Notes: generated by a model from the letters alone, not told the origin. DNA of 64,000 nucleotides from Saccharothrix sp. HUAS TT1 (GCF_040744945.1 NZ_CP160453.1:4960001-5024000), one strand, 5' to 3'. Counted from the first letter of the stretch, positions 8,471 through 17,972 are shown. Translations and numbers: made by a program.

Positions 8471-11335
8471 GTGGCCGAATCCGCCAAGTTCCCGTTCAAC
8501 CGACGTCTGTTCCTCCACGCCTCCGCGGCCGTCGCCGCGCCGAGCGCGCTGCCACCCCAGGCCGGTCCGGGCGGGACGGCGCCCGTGCGGCCGTTCCCGC
8601 TGCGCGACGTGCGGCTGGGCGCCGGTCTGCTGAGCGAGGAGCGGGACCGGGTGAAGGCGTTCCTGCGGGCGTACGACGAGAAGCGCTTCCTGGTGCTGTT
8701 CAACAACCAGGCGGGCAGGCCGAACCCGCCCGGTGTCGCCGTGCCGGGCGGTTGGGAGGACGGCGGGCTGCTCAGCGGTCACTGGGCCGGGCACTGCCTG
8801 ACCGCTCTGGCCCAGGCGCACGCCGACGGGGGAGAGGCGGTCTACAAGGACAAGCTGGACTGGGTGGTCGCGGAACTGGCCGCGTGCCAGGCGGCGATCA
8901 CCGCGCGGATGGGCGCCGCGCCGGGTGGGGGCGGGGACGAGCCCGCGCCCCCCGTCGGCCGGGTGGCGGGCCGGTTCGGCAGCGGCCTGCGGCTCAACGG
9001 GCCGAGCCGGGCGCAGTACTGCACGCTGCCGCAGGAGATGATCAACCAGCTCACCGACTTCACCATCGCCGCCTGGGTCGACCTCGCCTCGCCCACCGCC
9101 TGGAGCAGGCTGTTCGACTTCGGCCAGAACACCGCCGTCACCATGTTCCTCACCCCGCGCGCGGGCGTCGCCGGCGACGTGCCGCGCTTCGCCATCATCA
9201 CCACCAGCGGCTCGGGCGGCGAGCAGCGGATCGACGGCGACGCGGCGCTGCCCACCGGCCGGTGGGTGCACATCGCGGTGACGCCGGCGGGCACGACCGG
9301 CGTCCTCCACGTCGACGGCCGGCCGGACTCCCCGGCCGGGACCACCGGTGGCGGCGGCATCGCCTGGTACCGGTTCGACGAGACCGGCGGCACGACCCTC
9401 GAAGACGCCTCGCCCAACAACCGCGACGCCGGTGTCGTGGCCGCCACCTCCGGCGGGGCCGCGGACTGGGTCCCGACCTTCCCCGGCTACCTCGGCGCGA
9501 TCCCGGAGGACGCGGTGCTGCGCCTCGGCCCGCCCCGCTGGGCGGTCTACGGCGGCAACGCGCAGACGAACACCTGGGCGCCCTGGTACACGCAGCACAA
9601 GATCATGCGCGGCCTGCTCGACGCGTACCGCAACACCGACAACGCCCAAGCCCTCGAAGTCGTCACGGAGATGGCGGACTGGGCGCACCTGGCGCTGACC
9701 GTCGGCGACAAGAACCACCCCGCCTACGAGGGCCCGCTGACCCGCGACGACCTCAACCACATGGGGGACCTCCACATCGGCGGCGAGTTCGGCGGCGCGA
9801 ACGAGGTGTTCCCGGAGATCGGCCACCTGACCGGCGACCCGAAGCACCTGGCGACCGCCAAGTGCTTCGACAACCGCGAGTCGCTGTTCGACGCCTGCGT
9901 GGCGGACCGCGACATCCTCGTCGTCACCCCGCAGAACCGCCGCGGGCGGGAGTACTTCACCGCCGCCAAGAACTTCTTCGGCATGGCCGTCCCGCACCGC
10001 GTGTTCGCCCACGGCGGCGCGGGCGGCAACTACCCCGGCTCCAACAACAACCTGGAGCTGTTCCAGAACCGGGGCAACGTCGCCAACGCCGTCGCCACCA
10101 GCGGCGCGGAGACCTGCACGACGTACAACCTGCCCAAGCTGTCCCGCAACCTGTTCCTGCACGAGCACGACCCGGCGTACACGGACTACTACGAGCGCGG
10201 GCTGCTCAACATGATCGCCGGGTCGCGGGCGGACACCACGCGGACCAACGACCCGCAGGTGACCTACTTCCAGCCGGTCGGACCGGGCGCCACGCGCAGC
10301 TACGGCAACACCGGGACGTGCTGCGGCGGCACCGGCCTGGAGAACCACACCAAGTACCAGGAGACGGTGTTCTTCCGCTCGGCGGACGACAGCGCGCTGT
10401 GGGTCAACCTCTACGCGCCCGCCACGCTCGACTGGGCCGAGAGGGGCGTCACCGTCACCGTCACCGTCAACGGGCGGCGGCAGGACCTCGACGCGCGGCC
10501 CGGCACGTACGTGACGCTGAGCCGCGACTGGGCGCGCGGCGACGTGGTGGAGGTCCGGATGCCGTTCAGCGTCCGGATCGAGCGGGCCGTCGACCGGCCC
10601 GACACCCAGGCGGTGTTCTGCGGTCCGGTGCTGCTGCAGGTCGTGGGCGACCCGGGCGGCGGCGCGTTCCGGGAGCTGTCGCTGTACCGGCACCTCAAGC
10701 GGGACGGCGACTACGGCCGCGCGGCGATCACGGCGGGCGCGGCCACGGCGGCCGGCGACCCGACGTTCACCGCGGGCGGGTTCGCGCTGCGGCCCTACTG
10801 CACCAGCGACGGCCAGGCCGCGTCCTCGTACTCCCGCCGGGTGGAGCCGACGGTGGTCTTCGGCTCCACCGACACCGGTGTGCCCAACCGCAAGCGCGAC
10901 GACGGCCTGCCGCACTACGACGTCCCGGTCCAGGGCATCACCTCGCCGGGCGACGACGGCCCGACGTTCCTGGACCTGCTCTGGGACCGGGCGCCGTTCG
11001 CGAACCACGGCCGGTTCGTCGCCGCGGCCACCGCGCTCGCCGACGCCTTCGCCGCCGCGGGCGCGTTCACCGGGGCCGAGCGGGACGTGGTCGTGGCCAC
11101 GGCGGCCTCCGCCGCCCGCGAGCTGTCGACCACCCGCTTCGACGTCCGGGTCGAGGCGGGCGCCCGGCGCGTCGGCGCCAACGCCACGTCTCCGTCACCG
11201 CCGTCAACACCGGTGACGTGCCCCTCACCGTCGAGATCGCCACGACGTACGGGTCGCGCACGGTCGCGGGCGTCGCACCGGGCAAGTCGGCGTACCAGTC
11301 CTTCAACACCGGGGCCGAGTCGGTCGACGCGGTGA
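8471..11335 (+). CDS. Secreted GH127-family (DUF1680) arabinofuranosidase-like protein with LamG insert; frameshifted at the 3' end, possibly decayed
   Basis: GTG start at 8471 behind GAAAGGA. The N-terminus has a Tat-like motif (F-N-R-R-L-F-L-H-A). The catalytic DUF1680 barrel begins near residue 40. A LamG/concanavalin-type beta-sandwich (roughly 160-325) is inserted in it, and the barrel resumes at G-A-I-P-E-D. The family's Glu/Cys zinc ligands appear as G-A-E-T-C-T-T and G-T-C-C-G-G-T-G. Two signs of decay: the conserved stretch normally found between D-I-L-V-V-T-P-Q-N and the N-F-F-G-M block (containing H-A-N-x-x-x-P) is missing, and the frame is lost near 11190. The family hydrolyses beta-L-arabinofuranosides such as those on plant hydroxyproline-rich glycoproteins. 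It is the first gene of an operon with a sugar importer. Confidence 0.75.
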   Translation: MAESAKFPFNRRLFLHASAAVAAPSALPPQAGPGGTAPVRPFPLRDVRLGAGLLSEERDRVKAFLRAYDEKRFLVLFNNQAGRPNPPGVAVPGGWEDGGLLSGHWAGHCLTALAQAHADGGEAVYKDKLDWVVAELAACQAAITARMGAAPGGGGDEPAPPVGRVAGRFGSGLRLNGPSRAQYCTLPQEMINQLTDFTIAAWVDLASPTAWSRLFDFGQNTAVTMFLTPRAGVAGDVPRFAIITTSGSGGEQRIDGDAALPTGRWVHIAVTPAGTTGVLHVDGRPDSPAGTTGGGGIAWYRFDETGGTTLEDASPNNRDAGVVAATSGGAADWVPTFPGYLGAIPEDAVLRLGPPRWAVYGGNAQTNTWAPWYTQHKIMRGLLDAYRNTDNAQALEVVTEMADWAHLALTVGDKNHPAYEGPLTRDDLNHMGDLHIGGEFGGANEVFPEIGHLTGDPKHLATAKCFDNRESLFDACVADRDILVVTPQNRRGREYFTAAKNFFGMAVPHRVFAHGGAGGNYPGSNNNLELFQNRGNVANAVATSGAETCTTYNLPKLSRNLFLHEHDPAYTDYYERGLLNMIAGSRADTTRTNDPQVTYFQPVGPGATRSYGNTGTCCGGTGLENHTKYQETVFFRSADDSALWVNLYAPATLDWAERGVTVTVTVNGRRQDLDARPGTYVTLSRDWARGDVVEVRMPFSVRIERAVDRPDTQAVFCGPVLLQVVGDPGGGAFRELSLYRHLKRDGDYGRAAITAGAATAAGDPTFTAGGFALRPYCTSDGQAASSYSRRVEPTVVFGSTDTGVPNRKRDDGLPHYDVPVQGITSPGDDGPTFLDLLWDRAPFANHGRFVAAATALADAFAAAGAFTGAERDVVVATAASAARELSTTRFDVRVEAGARRVGANATSPSPPSTPVTCPSPSRSPRRTGRARSRASHRASRRTSPSTPGPSRSTR

Positions 11336-11364
11336 CGGAGGAGTTCACGGCGACCTACGCCTGA
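11185..11364 (+). other. Out-of-frame C-terminal tail of the GH127-like gene
   Basis: After A-N-A-T the annotated frame turns into a Ser/Pro/Arg-rich tail and stops at 11335. The neighbouring frame instead continues plausibly with V-S-V-T-A-V-N-T-G-D-V-P-L and ends E-F-T-A-T-Y-A at 11364. Adding one G in the ACGTC run near 11190 would restore one protein. It is a single-base deletion, real or from sequencing. Confidence 0.7.
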
Positions 11365-11456
11365 GGCGTCGCCGGAACCGCAGGACCCGCGGCAACCCAC
11401 CCGGACACCTTTCCCGACAGTCACCGAGGACAGTCGACACACCAGGAGAGCAACCC

Positions 11457-12770
11457 ATGATCAGGACGCGAACGCGCGGCCGACAACGGCGTCTCGTCGC
11501 CGTCGCAGCGGCCATCGCCACCACGGCCGCGCTCACCGCCTGCGGCGGTTCGGACGACGGCCCCGCCGGCGCGGTCTCGGCGGGCGGCGTCGAGGGGGTC
11601 GACGACGGCTCCACGCTGACCCTGTGGACCCGGGCCCCGCTGGAGTTCCAGGCCAACCTGCTGGTCGAGGCGTACAACAGGACGCACAAGAACAAGGTCG
11701 AGCTGACCATCACCCCGAACGACGACTACGTCTCGCGCGTCGGCGCCGCCGCGGGCAGCGGCGACCTGCCCGACCTGTTCGCCGCCGACGTCGTCTACCT
11801 CCCGAACTGGACGGAGGCCGGGCTGTTCGCGGACGTCACCGAGCAGATCGGGCAGCTGCCCCACGCCGACGAGATCAACAAGGGGCACCTCGACGCGGGC
11901 ACCCGGGACGGCAGGCGGCACGTCCTGCCGTTCGTGCTCGACCTGTCGGTGATGTTCTGGAACAAGGCGCTCTACCAGGAGGCGGGGCTCGACCCGGAGA
12001 AGGGCCCCTCGACGCTCGCGGAGTTCGCCGAGCACGCCAAGGCCGTGCAGGGGCTGGACAAGGAGGGCGTCCACGGCACCTCCTTCGGCGGAAACTGCGG
12101 CGGCTGCACCGTCTTCACCTGGTTCCCCACGATGTGGGCCTCCGGTGACGACCCGCTGCTGGACGACGGCGCCAAGAGCGTCCTGGACAACCCCTCGGCC
12201 AAGCAGCTCTACGGCACCTGGCGCGACCTGTGGGACTCCGGCGCGGTCGACCCGGCCAGCAAGGACGAGACGGGCGCCACCTGGGTGGCGGCGTTCCAGC
12301 AGGGGAAGGTCGGGGTCATGCCGTACCCGGCGACCCTGCTGGCCACGGCGGACAAGACCGTCGACGTGGGCGTGGCGCCCCTCCCCGGCGTCGACGGCGG
12401 CGCCTCGACCTTCCTCGGCGGTGACGGGATCGGCATCTCGAAGGACTCGGAGAAGGCCGCGCAGGCGTGGAACTTCCTGTCCTGGCTGATGTCCGAGGAG
12501 GCCCAGGTCGGCGTCCTGGCGGCCAACAACAGCTCGGTCGCGCGCTCCGACCTGACCAACAACGAGCACACCCGCGAGGACCCCCGCCTGCTGGCCATCA
12601 ACGAGGTCGCCGCGGCCGCCGACAGCCGGACGCCGATGGCGGTGAACTTCCAGCAGGCGTTCAACGCCGCCGGGAGCCCCTGGGTGACGCTGGTGCGCAA
12701 CCAGGTGTTCGGGGACGGGAGCAGCCTGGCGGCGGACAACGCCGCGGTCTCGGAGGCGTTGGGCCAGTAG
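11457..12770 (+). CDS. Sugar ABC transporter substrate-binding lipoprotein
   Basis: 437 residues. A lipoprotein signal peptide ends in the lipobox L-T-A-C (Cys near residue 26). The body is a family 1 extracellular solute-binding protein (L-T-L-W-T-R, L-P-D-L-F-A-A-D, A-A-F-Q-Q-G-K-V-G-V-M-P). It would capture a mono- or oligosaccharide outside the membrane and pass it to the two permeases encoded just downstream. Its place between two GH127 genes suggests arabinose-containing ligands. The ATG at 11457 follows AGGAGAG. There is no ATPase gene here; actinomycete importers of this type usually share one encoded elsewhere (MsiK-like). Confidence 0.9.
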   Translation: MIRTRTRGRQRRLVAVAAAIATTAALTACGGSDDGPAGAVSAGGVEGVDDGSTLTLWTRAPLEFQANLLVEAYNRTHKNKVELTITPNDDYVSRVGAAAGSGDLPDLFAADVVYLPNWTEAGLFADVTEQIGQLPHADEINKGHLDAGTRDGRRHVLPFVLDLSVMFWNKALYQEAGLDPEKGPSTLAEFAEHAKAVQGLDKEGVHGTSFGGNCGGCTVFTWFPTMWASGDDPLLDDGAKSVLDNPSAKQLYGTWRDLWDSGAVDPASKDETGATWVAAFQQGKVGVMPYPATLLATADKTVDVGVAPLPGVDGGASTFLGGDGIGISKDSEKAAQAWNFLSWLMSEEAQVGVLAANNSSVARSDLTNNEHTREDPRLLAINEVAAAADSRTPMAVNFQQAFNAAGSPWVTLVRNQVFGDGSSLAADNAAVSEALGQ

Positions 12771-12834
12771 GCCGCGCACGTGGCGCCTGACCCGGCAGGC
12801 GCCCTCCCGCCGTCCCCACAGAGACGAGGATGCG

Positions 12835-13785
12835 ATGCCCACCTCCCTCAAGCGAGTGCCCACCCGTCCACCGGACCAGGTCGCCCCCGCGCCGTCGCGC
12901 CGCCGTTCCGCCAGGTCCCGCCGGCGGCTGACCGGCTGGGCCTACGCCGCGCCGACCGCGTTGTTCGTCACCCTGTTCTTCGCCGTGCCCGTCCTGCTCG
13001 TCGGTCGGATGTCGATCTCGGACTGGGGCCTGTTCGCGGGCGACCGGGGGGTCAACCTCCCGGACAACTTCGTCGACGCCGTCGACCTGCGGCTGTTCTG
13101 GCCCGCGGTCGGGTTCACCGTGAAGTACACGGTGATCACGACCGTGATCCTGATCGGGCTGTCGCTGGGCCTGGCGCTGCTGGTGCAGGAGTCGACCCGC
13201 TGGACGGGGTTCCTGCGCACGGCCGTGCTGGTGCCCAGCGCGCTCGGCCTGGCCTCCGCGTCGCTGCTGTTCTACGCGCTCTACTCGCCGCAGAGCGGCC
13301 CGTTCGGCGAGGTGCTGCGCGACGTCGGCCTGGCCGACGGGCCGATCTCGTTCCTGGGCACCCCCGACGCCGCGCTGTGGTCGACGGTCGGCCTGATCGT
13401 CTGGCGCTTCGCGGGGTTCTACATGCTGCTGCTGCTCGTGGCGCTGCAGGGCATCTCCGCCGACGTCTACGAGGCCGCCGAGCTGGACGGCTGCAACCGG
13501 TGGCAGCGGTTCACCAGGATCACGCTGCCGCTGCTGCGCTCGTCGCTGGCGATGTGCGCGATCCTGTGCGTCACCGGGTCGCTGCTGGCGTTCGACCAGT
13601 TCTACATCCTCACCAAGGGCGGGCCGGACAACGGCACGATGACCATCGTCCAGCTGATCTACAACGCCGCCTTCCAGGGCGGCAACGACCTCGGGCTCGC
13701 CGCCGCCCTGTCGATCATCGTGCTGGTGGTGCTGCTGGTGTTCAACCTCGGGCAGTTCCGCTGGCTGCGGGGGAAGGACGCCTGA
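12835..13785 (+). CDS. Sugar ABC transporter permease (MalF/UgpA type)
   Basis: 316 residues with about six hydrophobic segments. The inner-membrane-component EAA loop appears as E-A-A-E-L-D-G-C-N-R-W-Q-R-F-T near residue 218, the site that docks the ATPase. The basic N-terminal 40 residues are cytoplasmic. It follows the binding-protein gene by 64 bp and overlaps the next permease by one base (TGATG), so the two membrane subunits are made together. Confidence 0.92.
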   Translation: MPTSLKRVPTRPPDQVAPAPSRRRSARSRRRLTGWAYAAPTALFVTLFFAVPVLLVGRMSISDWGLFAGDRGVNLPDNFVDAVDLRLFWPAVGFTVKYTVITTVILIGLSLGLALLVQESTRWTGFLRTAVLVPSALGLASASLLFYALYSPQSGPFGEVLRDVGLADGPISFLGTPDAALWSTVGLIVWRFAGFYMLLLLVALQGISADVYEAAELDGCNRWQRFTRITLPLLRSSLAMCAILCVTGSLLAFDQFYILTKGGPDNGTMTIVQLIYNAAFQGGNDLGLAAALSIIVLVVLLVFNLGQFRWLRGKDA

Positions 13786-14663
13786 TGGCCACCACGCTCG
13801 ACACCCGTCCCGTCCGGCCGACGCGCGACGGCCGGGGCACGGCGCTGCCCGGCTTCGTCGTGCGCACGCCGTACTACGTCCTGACCGGCGCGCTGGCGCT
13901 GCTGTTCCTGTTCCCGATGGTGTGGGCGGCCGTCGCGTCCGTCGCACCGCAGGCGGGCACGGCGCAGACCGACGGCTGGGGCTTCGCCAACTACGGCACG
14001 CTCGTGGACTACCAGGAGGGAATCTGGCAGTACCTGCTCAACAGCGCGATCGTCTCCGGGCTCACGGTCCTGTTCACGCTCACGACCTCGCTGCTGGGCG
14101 GCTTCGCGTTCGCCCGGTTCGAGTTCCCCGGCAAGAACCTGCTGTTCCTGGTGACGCTGGCGATCCTGATGGTCCCCTACGCCACCCTGCTCATCCCGCT
14201 CTACGTGCTGCTCAACGAGCTGGGGCTGCAGAACTCGCTGGTCGGCCTGGCGCTGGTGCTGACGATGTTCCAGCTGCCGTTCGCCACGTTCATGATGCGC
14301 GTCTCCTTCGAGTCGCTGCCCAAGGAGCTGGAGGAGGCCGCGTTCGTCGACGGCTGCGGCACCTTCGCGGCCCTGCGGCGCGTGCTGCTGCCCGCCGTCC
14401 GACCGGGGCTGGTCACGGTCGGCCTGTTCGCCTTCCTGGCGGCGTGGAACGACTTCATCACCCCGCTGGTGCTGATCAGCGACTCGGACAAGGTGCCGCT
14501 GCCCCTGGCGGTCGCCAACCTCCGCCAGCAGGTGATGGGCGTCATCGACTACGGCGCCACCGAGGCGGGCGTGGTCGTGCTGGCCGTGCCCTGCGTCCTG
14601 CTCTTCCTGGTCCTCCAGCGGCAGTACGTCCGCGGGTTCATGTCCGGCGCGTTCAAAGGCTGA
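13785..14663 (+). CDS. Sugar ABC transporter permease (MalG type)
   Basis: 292 residues, ATG at 13785 inside the stop of the preceding permease. Six hydrophobic segments and the EAA loop E-E-A-A-F-V-D-G-C-G-T-F-A-A-L near residue 184 identify the second membrane subunit of a carbohydrate importer. The C-terminus R-Q-Y-V-R-G-F-M-S-G-A-F-K-G is typical of MalG-type permeases. The stop overlaps the start of the second GH127 gene, so uptake and hydrolysis are coupled. Confidence 0.92.
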   Translation: MATTLDTRPVRPTRDGRGTALPGFVVRTPYYVLTGALALLFLFPMVWAAVASVAPQAGTAQTDGWGFANYGTLVDYQEGIWQYLLNSAIVSGLTVLFTLTTSLLGGFAFARFEFPGKNLLFLVTLAILMVPYATLLIPLYVLLNELGLQNSLVGLALVLTMFQLPFATFMMRVSFESLPKELEEAAFVDGCGTFAALRRVLLPAVRPGLVTVGLFAFLAAWNDFITPLVLISDSDKVPLPLAVANLRQQVMGVIDYGATEAGVVVLAVPCVLLFLVLQRQYVRGFMSGAFKG

Positions 14664-16639
14664 TGATGACTTCTGAGACCGTTGGCCTCGACGAGGCGCA
14701 CAGGCACGACGCCGGGGCGCACGAGCCCCCGGCGCACGCCACCCCGACCGAGGGCCGCCCGGTTGTCCCGAGCCGCGCGCGGCTGCGACCGCTCGGCGCC
14801 CGGGACGTCCGGCTCACCGGCGGGCACTGGGGCGAGTTCCAGGAGCGCAACCGGCGGGCGGTCCTGCCGCACGTCGAGCACTGGGTCGAGCGGACCGGGT
14901 GGCTGGGCAACTTCGACGCCGCCCGCGCGGGCCGGCTGCCCGCGGACCGCCGCGGCCGGGAGTTCTCCGACAGCGAGGTCTACAAGCTGCTGGAGGCGAT
15001 GGCCTGGGAGCTGGGCCGCGAGCCCGACCCGGGGCTGGCGGACCGGTTTCACTCGATCGTGGCCCGGGTCGCCGCCGCCCAGGAGCCCGACGGCTACCTC
15101 AACACGAAGTTCGGCAGACCCGGTCAGGGGCCGCGGTGGTCGGACCTGGAGATGGGCCACGAGCTGTACTGCGTCGGGCACCTGGTCCAGGCCGCGGTCG
15201 CCCGGGCCCGCACCGGCCACCCGGACGACCTGCTGGTGCGGGTCGCGCGCCGGGCCGCCGACCTGGTGTGCGCGGAGTTCGGGCCGGCCGGGCGGGCCAC
15301 CGTCGACGGGCACCCGGAGGTCGAGTCCGCCCTGGTGGAGCTGTACCGGGTCACCGGCGAGCGGCGGTACCTGGAGCAGGCCCGGCTGTTCGTCGAGCGC
15401 CGCGGCCACCACGTGCTCGCCGAGGTCGAGTTCGGCCGCGAGTACTTCCAGGACGACGTCCCGGTCCGCGACGCGCACGTGTTCCGCGGCCACGCCGTGC
15501 GGGCGGTCTACCTGGCCGCGGGCCAGGTGGACCTGGCCGACGAGACCGGCGACGACGCGCTGCTGGCCGCGGTCGCCCGGCAGTGGCGGCGCACGGTGGC
15601 CGCGCGCACGTACCTCACCGGCGGCATGGGCGCGCGGCACCAGGACGAGGCGTTCGCCGAGGACTTCGCGCTGCCGCCGGACCGCGCCTACTCCGAGACG
15701 TGCGCGGGCATCGGCTCGGTGATGCTCGCCTGGCGGCTGCTGCTGGCCGAGGGCGACCCGGTGTACGCCGACCTCATCGAGCGGACGCTGTTCAACGTGG
15801 TCTCGACCTCGCCGTCCGCCGACGGGCGCGCGTTCTTCTACACCAACACCCTGCACCGCCGCGAGCCGGCCGCGGCGCCCGCCGCGGCCGAACCCAGCCC
15901 GCGCGCCTCGTCGTCGCTGCGGGCGCCGTGGTTCGAGGTGTCCTGCTGCCCGACCAACCTCGCCCGCACCCTCGCCTCGCTGGCCGCCTACGTGGCCACG
16001 TCGGACGACGAGGGCGTGCAGCTGCACCAGTACGCCGAGGGCGCCGTCGAGGCGCGGCTCCCCGGCGGCCGGGACGTCCGCCTGGTCGTGACCACGCGCT
16101 ACCCGGCGGACGGCGAGGTCCGGGTGCGGGTCGACAGCGACGACGAGCGCCCCTGGACCCTGTCCCTGCGGGTGCCCGGCTGGGCGCGCGACGGGGCGGC
16201 GCTGACCGTCGGCGGGACGACCAGGCCGGTCGGTCCCGGCACGGTCGCCGAGCGGCGGACGTGGCGGCGCGGCGACGAGGTGGTGCTGAGCCTGCCCATG
16301 GCGCCCCGGTTCACCCACCCGGACCCGAGGATCGACGCGGTGCGCGGGTGCGTGGCGGTGGAGCGGGGTCCGCTCGTGCTCGCCGTGGAGTCGGTGGACG
16401 TGCCCGGCCTCGACGCCGTCGACCGGCTGCGCGTGGACCCGGCGGTGCCGCCCCGGGTGGTCGACGGGCGGGTCGTCGTGCGCTGCGCCCGGGTGGCCCT
16501 CCCCGAGCCCGGGTGGCCCTACCGCCACGACCCGGCGCCGCCGGGTGCGCGGGAGTTCGAGGACGTGCCGCTGGTGCCCTACCACCAGTGGGCGAACCGG
16601 GGTCCGTCGACCATGCGCGTCTGGTTGCCCGCGGTCTGA
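14663..16639 (+). CDS. GH127 beta-L-arabinofuranosidase (DUF1680), cytoplasmic
   Basis: 658 residues with no signal peptide, so it probably acts on imported oligosaccharides. Family marks: L-T-G-G-H-W near residue 53, G-H-E-L-Y-C-V-G-H-L, the H-A-V-R-A-V-Y-L block, Y-L-T-G-G-M-G, Y-S-E-T-C-A (the Glu of the zinc site) and V-S-C-C-P-T-N (the Cys pair, one of which is the nucleophile in characterised GH127). Those residues are intact here, unlike the damaged gene at 8471. Start: two adjacent ATGs at 14663 and 14666, the first overlapping the permease stop; the second is better spaced from AAAGG. Confidence 0.9.
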   Translation: MMTSETVGLDEAHRHDAGAHEPPAHATPTEGRPVVPSRARLRPLGARDVRLTGGHWGEFQERNRRAVLPHVEHWVERTGWLGNFDAARAGRLPADRRGREFSDSEVYKLLEAMAWELGREPDPGLADRFHSIVARVAAAQEPDGYLNTKFGRPGQGPRWSDLEMGHELYCVGHLVQAAVARARTGHPDDLLVRVARRAADLVCAEFGPAGRATVDGHPEVESALVELYRVTGERRYLEQARLFVERRGHHVLAEVEFGREYFQDDVPVRDAHVFRGHAVRAVYLAAGQVDLADETGDDALLAAVARQWRRTVAARTYLTGGMGARHQDEAFAEDFALPPDRAYSETCAGIGSVMLAWRLLLAEGDPVYADLIERTLFNVVSTSPSADGRAFFYTNTLHRREPAAAPAAAEPSPRASSSLRAPWFEVSCCPTNLARTLASLAAYVATSDDEGVQLHQYAEGAVEARLPGGRDVRLVVTTRYPADGEVRVRVDSDDERPWTLSLRVPGWARDGAALTVGGTTRPVGPGTVAERRTWRRGDEVVLSLPMAPRFTHPDPRIDAVRGCVAVERGPLVLAVESVDVPGLDAVDRLRVDPAVPPRVVDGRVVVRCARVALPEPGWPYRHDPAPPGAREFEDVPLVPYHQWANRGPSTMRVWLPAV

Positions 16640-16687
16640 CCGGTCGCGGGTGCTCGCGTTCGGCGGGAAGGTGCGACGGCTTGTGCG

Positions 16688-16710
16688 TATCCTTCCGAAA
16701 GGGGTTTCAG
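16688..16710 (+). promoter_or_regulatory. -10 element and LacI-type operator in front of lacI
   Basis: TATCCT (16688-16693) is followed by CCGAAA-N4-TTTCA starting at 16695. This is one mismatch from the CGAAA-N4-TTTCG operators at 8345 and 17894, and its offset from the -10 is nearly the same. It suggests negative autoregulation of the LacI gene. No clear -35 is seen. Confidence 0.5.
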
Positions 16711-16723
16711 GAAGGGGAGAGCG

Positions 16724-17746
16724 GTGGCTCGACAGCATGCTGGTGTCACACTCGCGGATGTGGCGCAGCTGGCGGGGGTGTCGCTCGCGACGGCCTCCAA
16801 GGCGCTCAACGCCCGCGCCGAGGTGGCCGCGTCGACCCGCGAGCGGGTGCTGAAGGCGGCCGAGGAGCTGTCGTTCCAGCCCAACGTGCTGGCGCAGGGG
16901 CTGATCTCCGGGCAGACCCGCACGGTCGGCCTGCTGACCGACGAGCTGATGGTCGCCCGGTTCGCCATCCCGGTCCTGCTGGGCGCGGAGAACGCCCTGG
17001 GCAGCGAGCAGATGAGCGTGCTGCTCTGCGACGCGCGCGGTGACGCGATCCGGCGCAGGCACTACATCCGGACGCTGATCGCCCGGCGGGTGGACGGGTT
17101 CATCGTGCTGGGCGACGGCAACGAGGTCCGGCCCTCGCTGTCCAAGGAGATCCCGGTGCCGGTGGTCTACGTCTACTGCGAGTCCGACGACCCGGACGAC
17201 GTGTCGATCCTCGCCGACGACGCGGGCGGCGCCCGCCTGGCCGCCGAGCACCTGATCTCGTTGGGCCGGCGCCGGATCGCGCACATCAGCGGCGACCCGT
17301 CCTACCGGGCGGCCCAGGACCGGGCGACCGCGTTCGGGCAGGCGCTCGACGAGGCCGGGCTGCCGCTGGTGGGCGGCCCGCGGTTCGGGCAGTGGTCGCA
17401 GCGGTGGGGCAGGCAGGGCGTGGTGAGCCTGCTGTCCGCGCACCCCGACGTGGACGCCGTCTTCTGCGGCAGCGACCAGATCGCCTACGGCGTCACCGAG
17501 GCGCTGCGCGAGCTGGGCCGGGACATCCCCGACGACATCGCCGTGGTGGGCTACGACAACTGGGAGGCGTTCGCCGCCGAGAGCAGGCCCGCGCTGACCA
17601 CGGTGGACGTCAACCTGGAGCGCCTGGGCGCGTCCGCCGTCCGCCACCTCTTCGCCGCCCTGGACGGCAACCCGTCGCGCGGCGTCGTGCGCCAACCGAC
17701 CCGCCTGGTCCTGCGCGAGTCCACCGGGGTCGCCCGGCCGCGCTGA
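16724..17746 (+). CDS. LacI-family transcriptional regulator of the arabinofuranoside locus
   Basis: 340 residues, GTG start behind GAAGGGGA. N-terminal HTH at about residues 8-55 (T-L-A-D-V-A-Q-L-A-G-V-S-L-A-T-A-S-K-A-L-N) with the hinge and the minor-groove region L-A-Q-G-L. The rest is a periplasmic-binding-protein fold with G-R-R-R-I-A-H-I-S-G and V-V-G-Y-D-N-W-E that binds a sugar effector. Such proteins usually release DNA on binding the inducer sugar. It directly follows the GH127 and transporter genes, and its probable operators are at 8345, 16696 and 17894. Confidence 0.9.
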   Translation: MARQHAGVTLADVAQLAGVSLATASKALNARAEVAASTRERVLKAAEELSFQPNVLAQGLISGQTRTVGLLTDELMVARFAIPVLLGAENALGSEQMSVLLCDARGDAIRRRHYIRTLIARRVDGFIVLGDGNEVRPSLSKEIPVPVVYVYCESDDPDDVSILADDAGGARLAAEHLISLGRRRIAHISGDPSYRAAQDRATAFGQALDEAGLPLVGGPRFGQWSQRWGRQGVVSLLSAHPDVDAVFCGSDQIAYGVTEALRELGRDIPDDIAVVGYDNWEAFAAESRPALTTVDVNLERLGASAVRHLFAALDGNPSRGVVRQPTRLVLRESTGVARPR

Positions 17747-17861
17747 CCGCGCGCCCCCGATGGAACCCCAGGCGGCGACGCCCGGGGATTCGCCGTGCTC
17801 GGAACCGGCGCTCGCGCGAGTTCAGCGGGCGGATTCGTTTAGTGGCAACGGGAAGCAGGTG

Positions 17862-17908
17862 TTGACAGGGCGAAAATGGACAGCGAGACTTTCCGAAAAC
17901 GTTTTCGG
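17862..17908 (+). promoter_or_regulatory. Third LacI-type promoter and perfect 16-bp operator
   Basis: TTGACA (17862-17867), a 17-base spacer, then GAGACT (17885-17890), then a perfect 16-bp palindrome at 17893-17908 with core CGAAA-ACGT-TTTCG. Element spacing is the same as in the promoter at 8313. It is the best-matching operator of the three, yet it faces only a truncated gene. Confidence 0.6.
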
Positions 17909-17972
17909 CCCAGTCGGGCTGGCAGGACTCCTCCGCGGTTTCCCCGTTCCCCACCGACAGGAGAAAGAAGTC

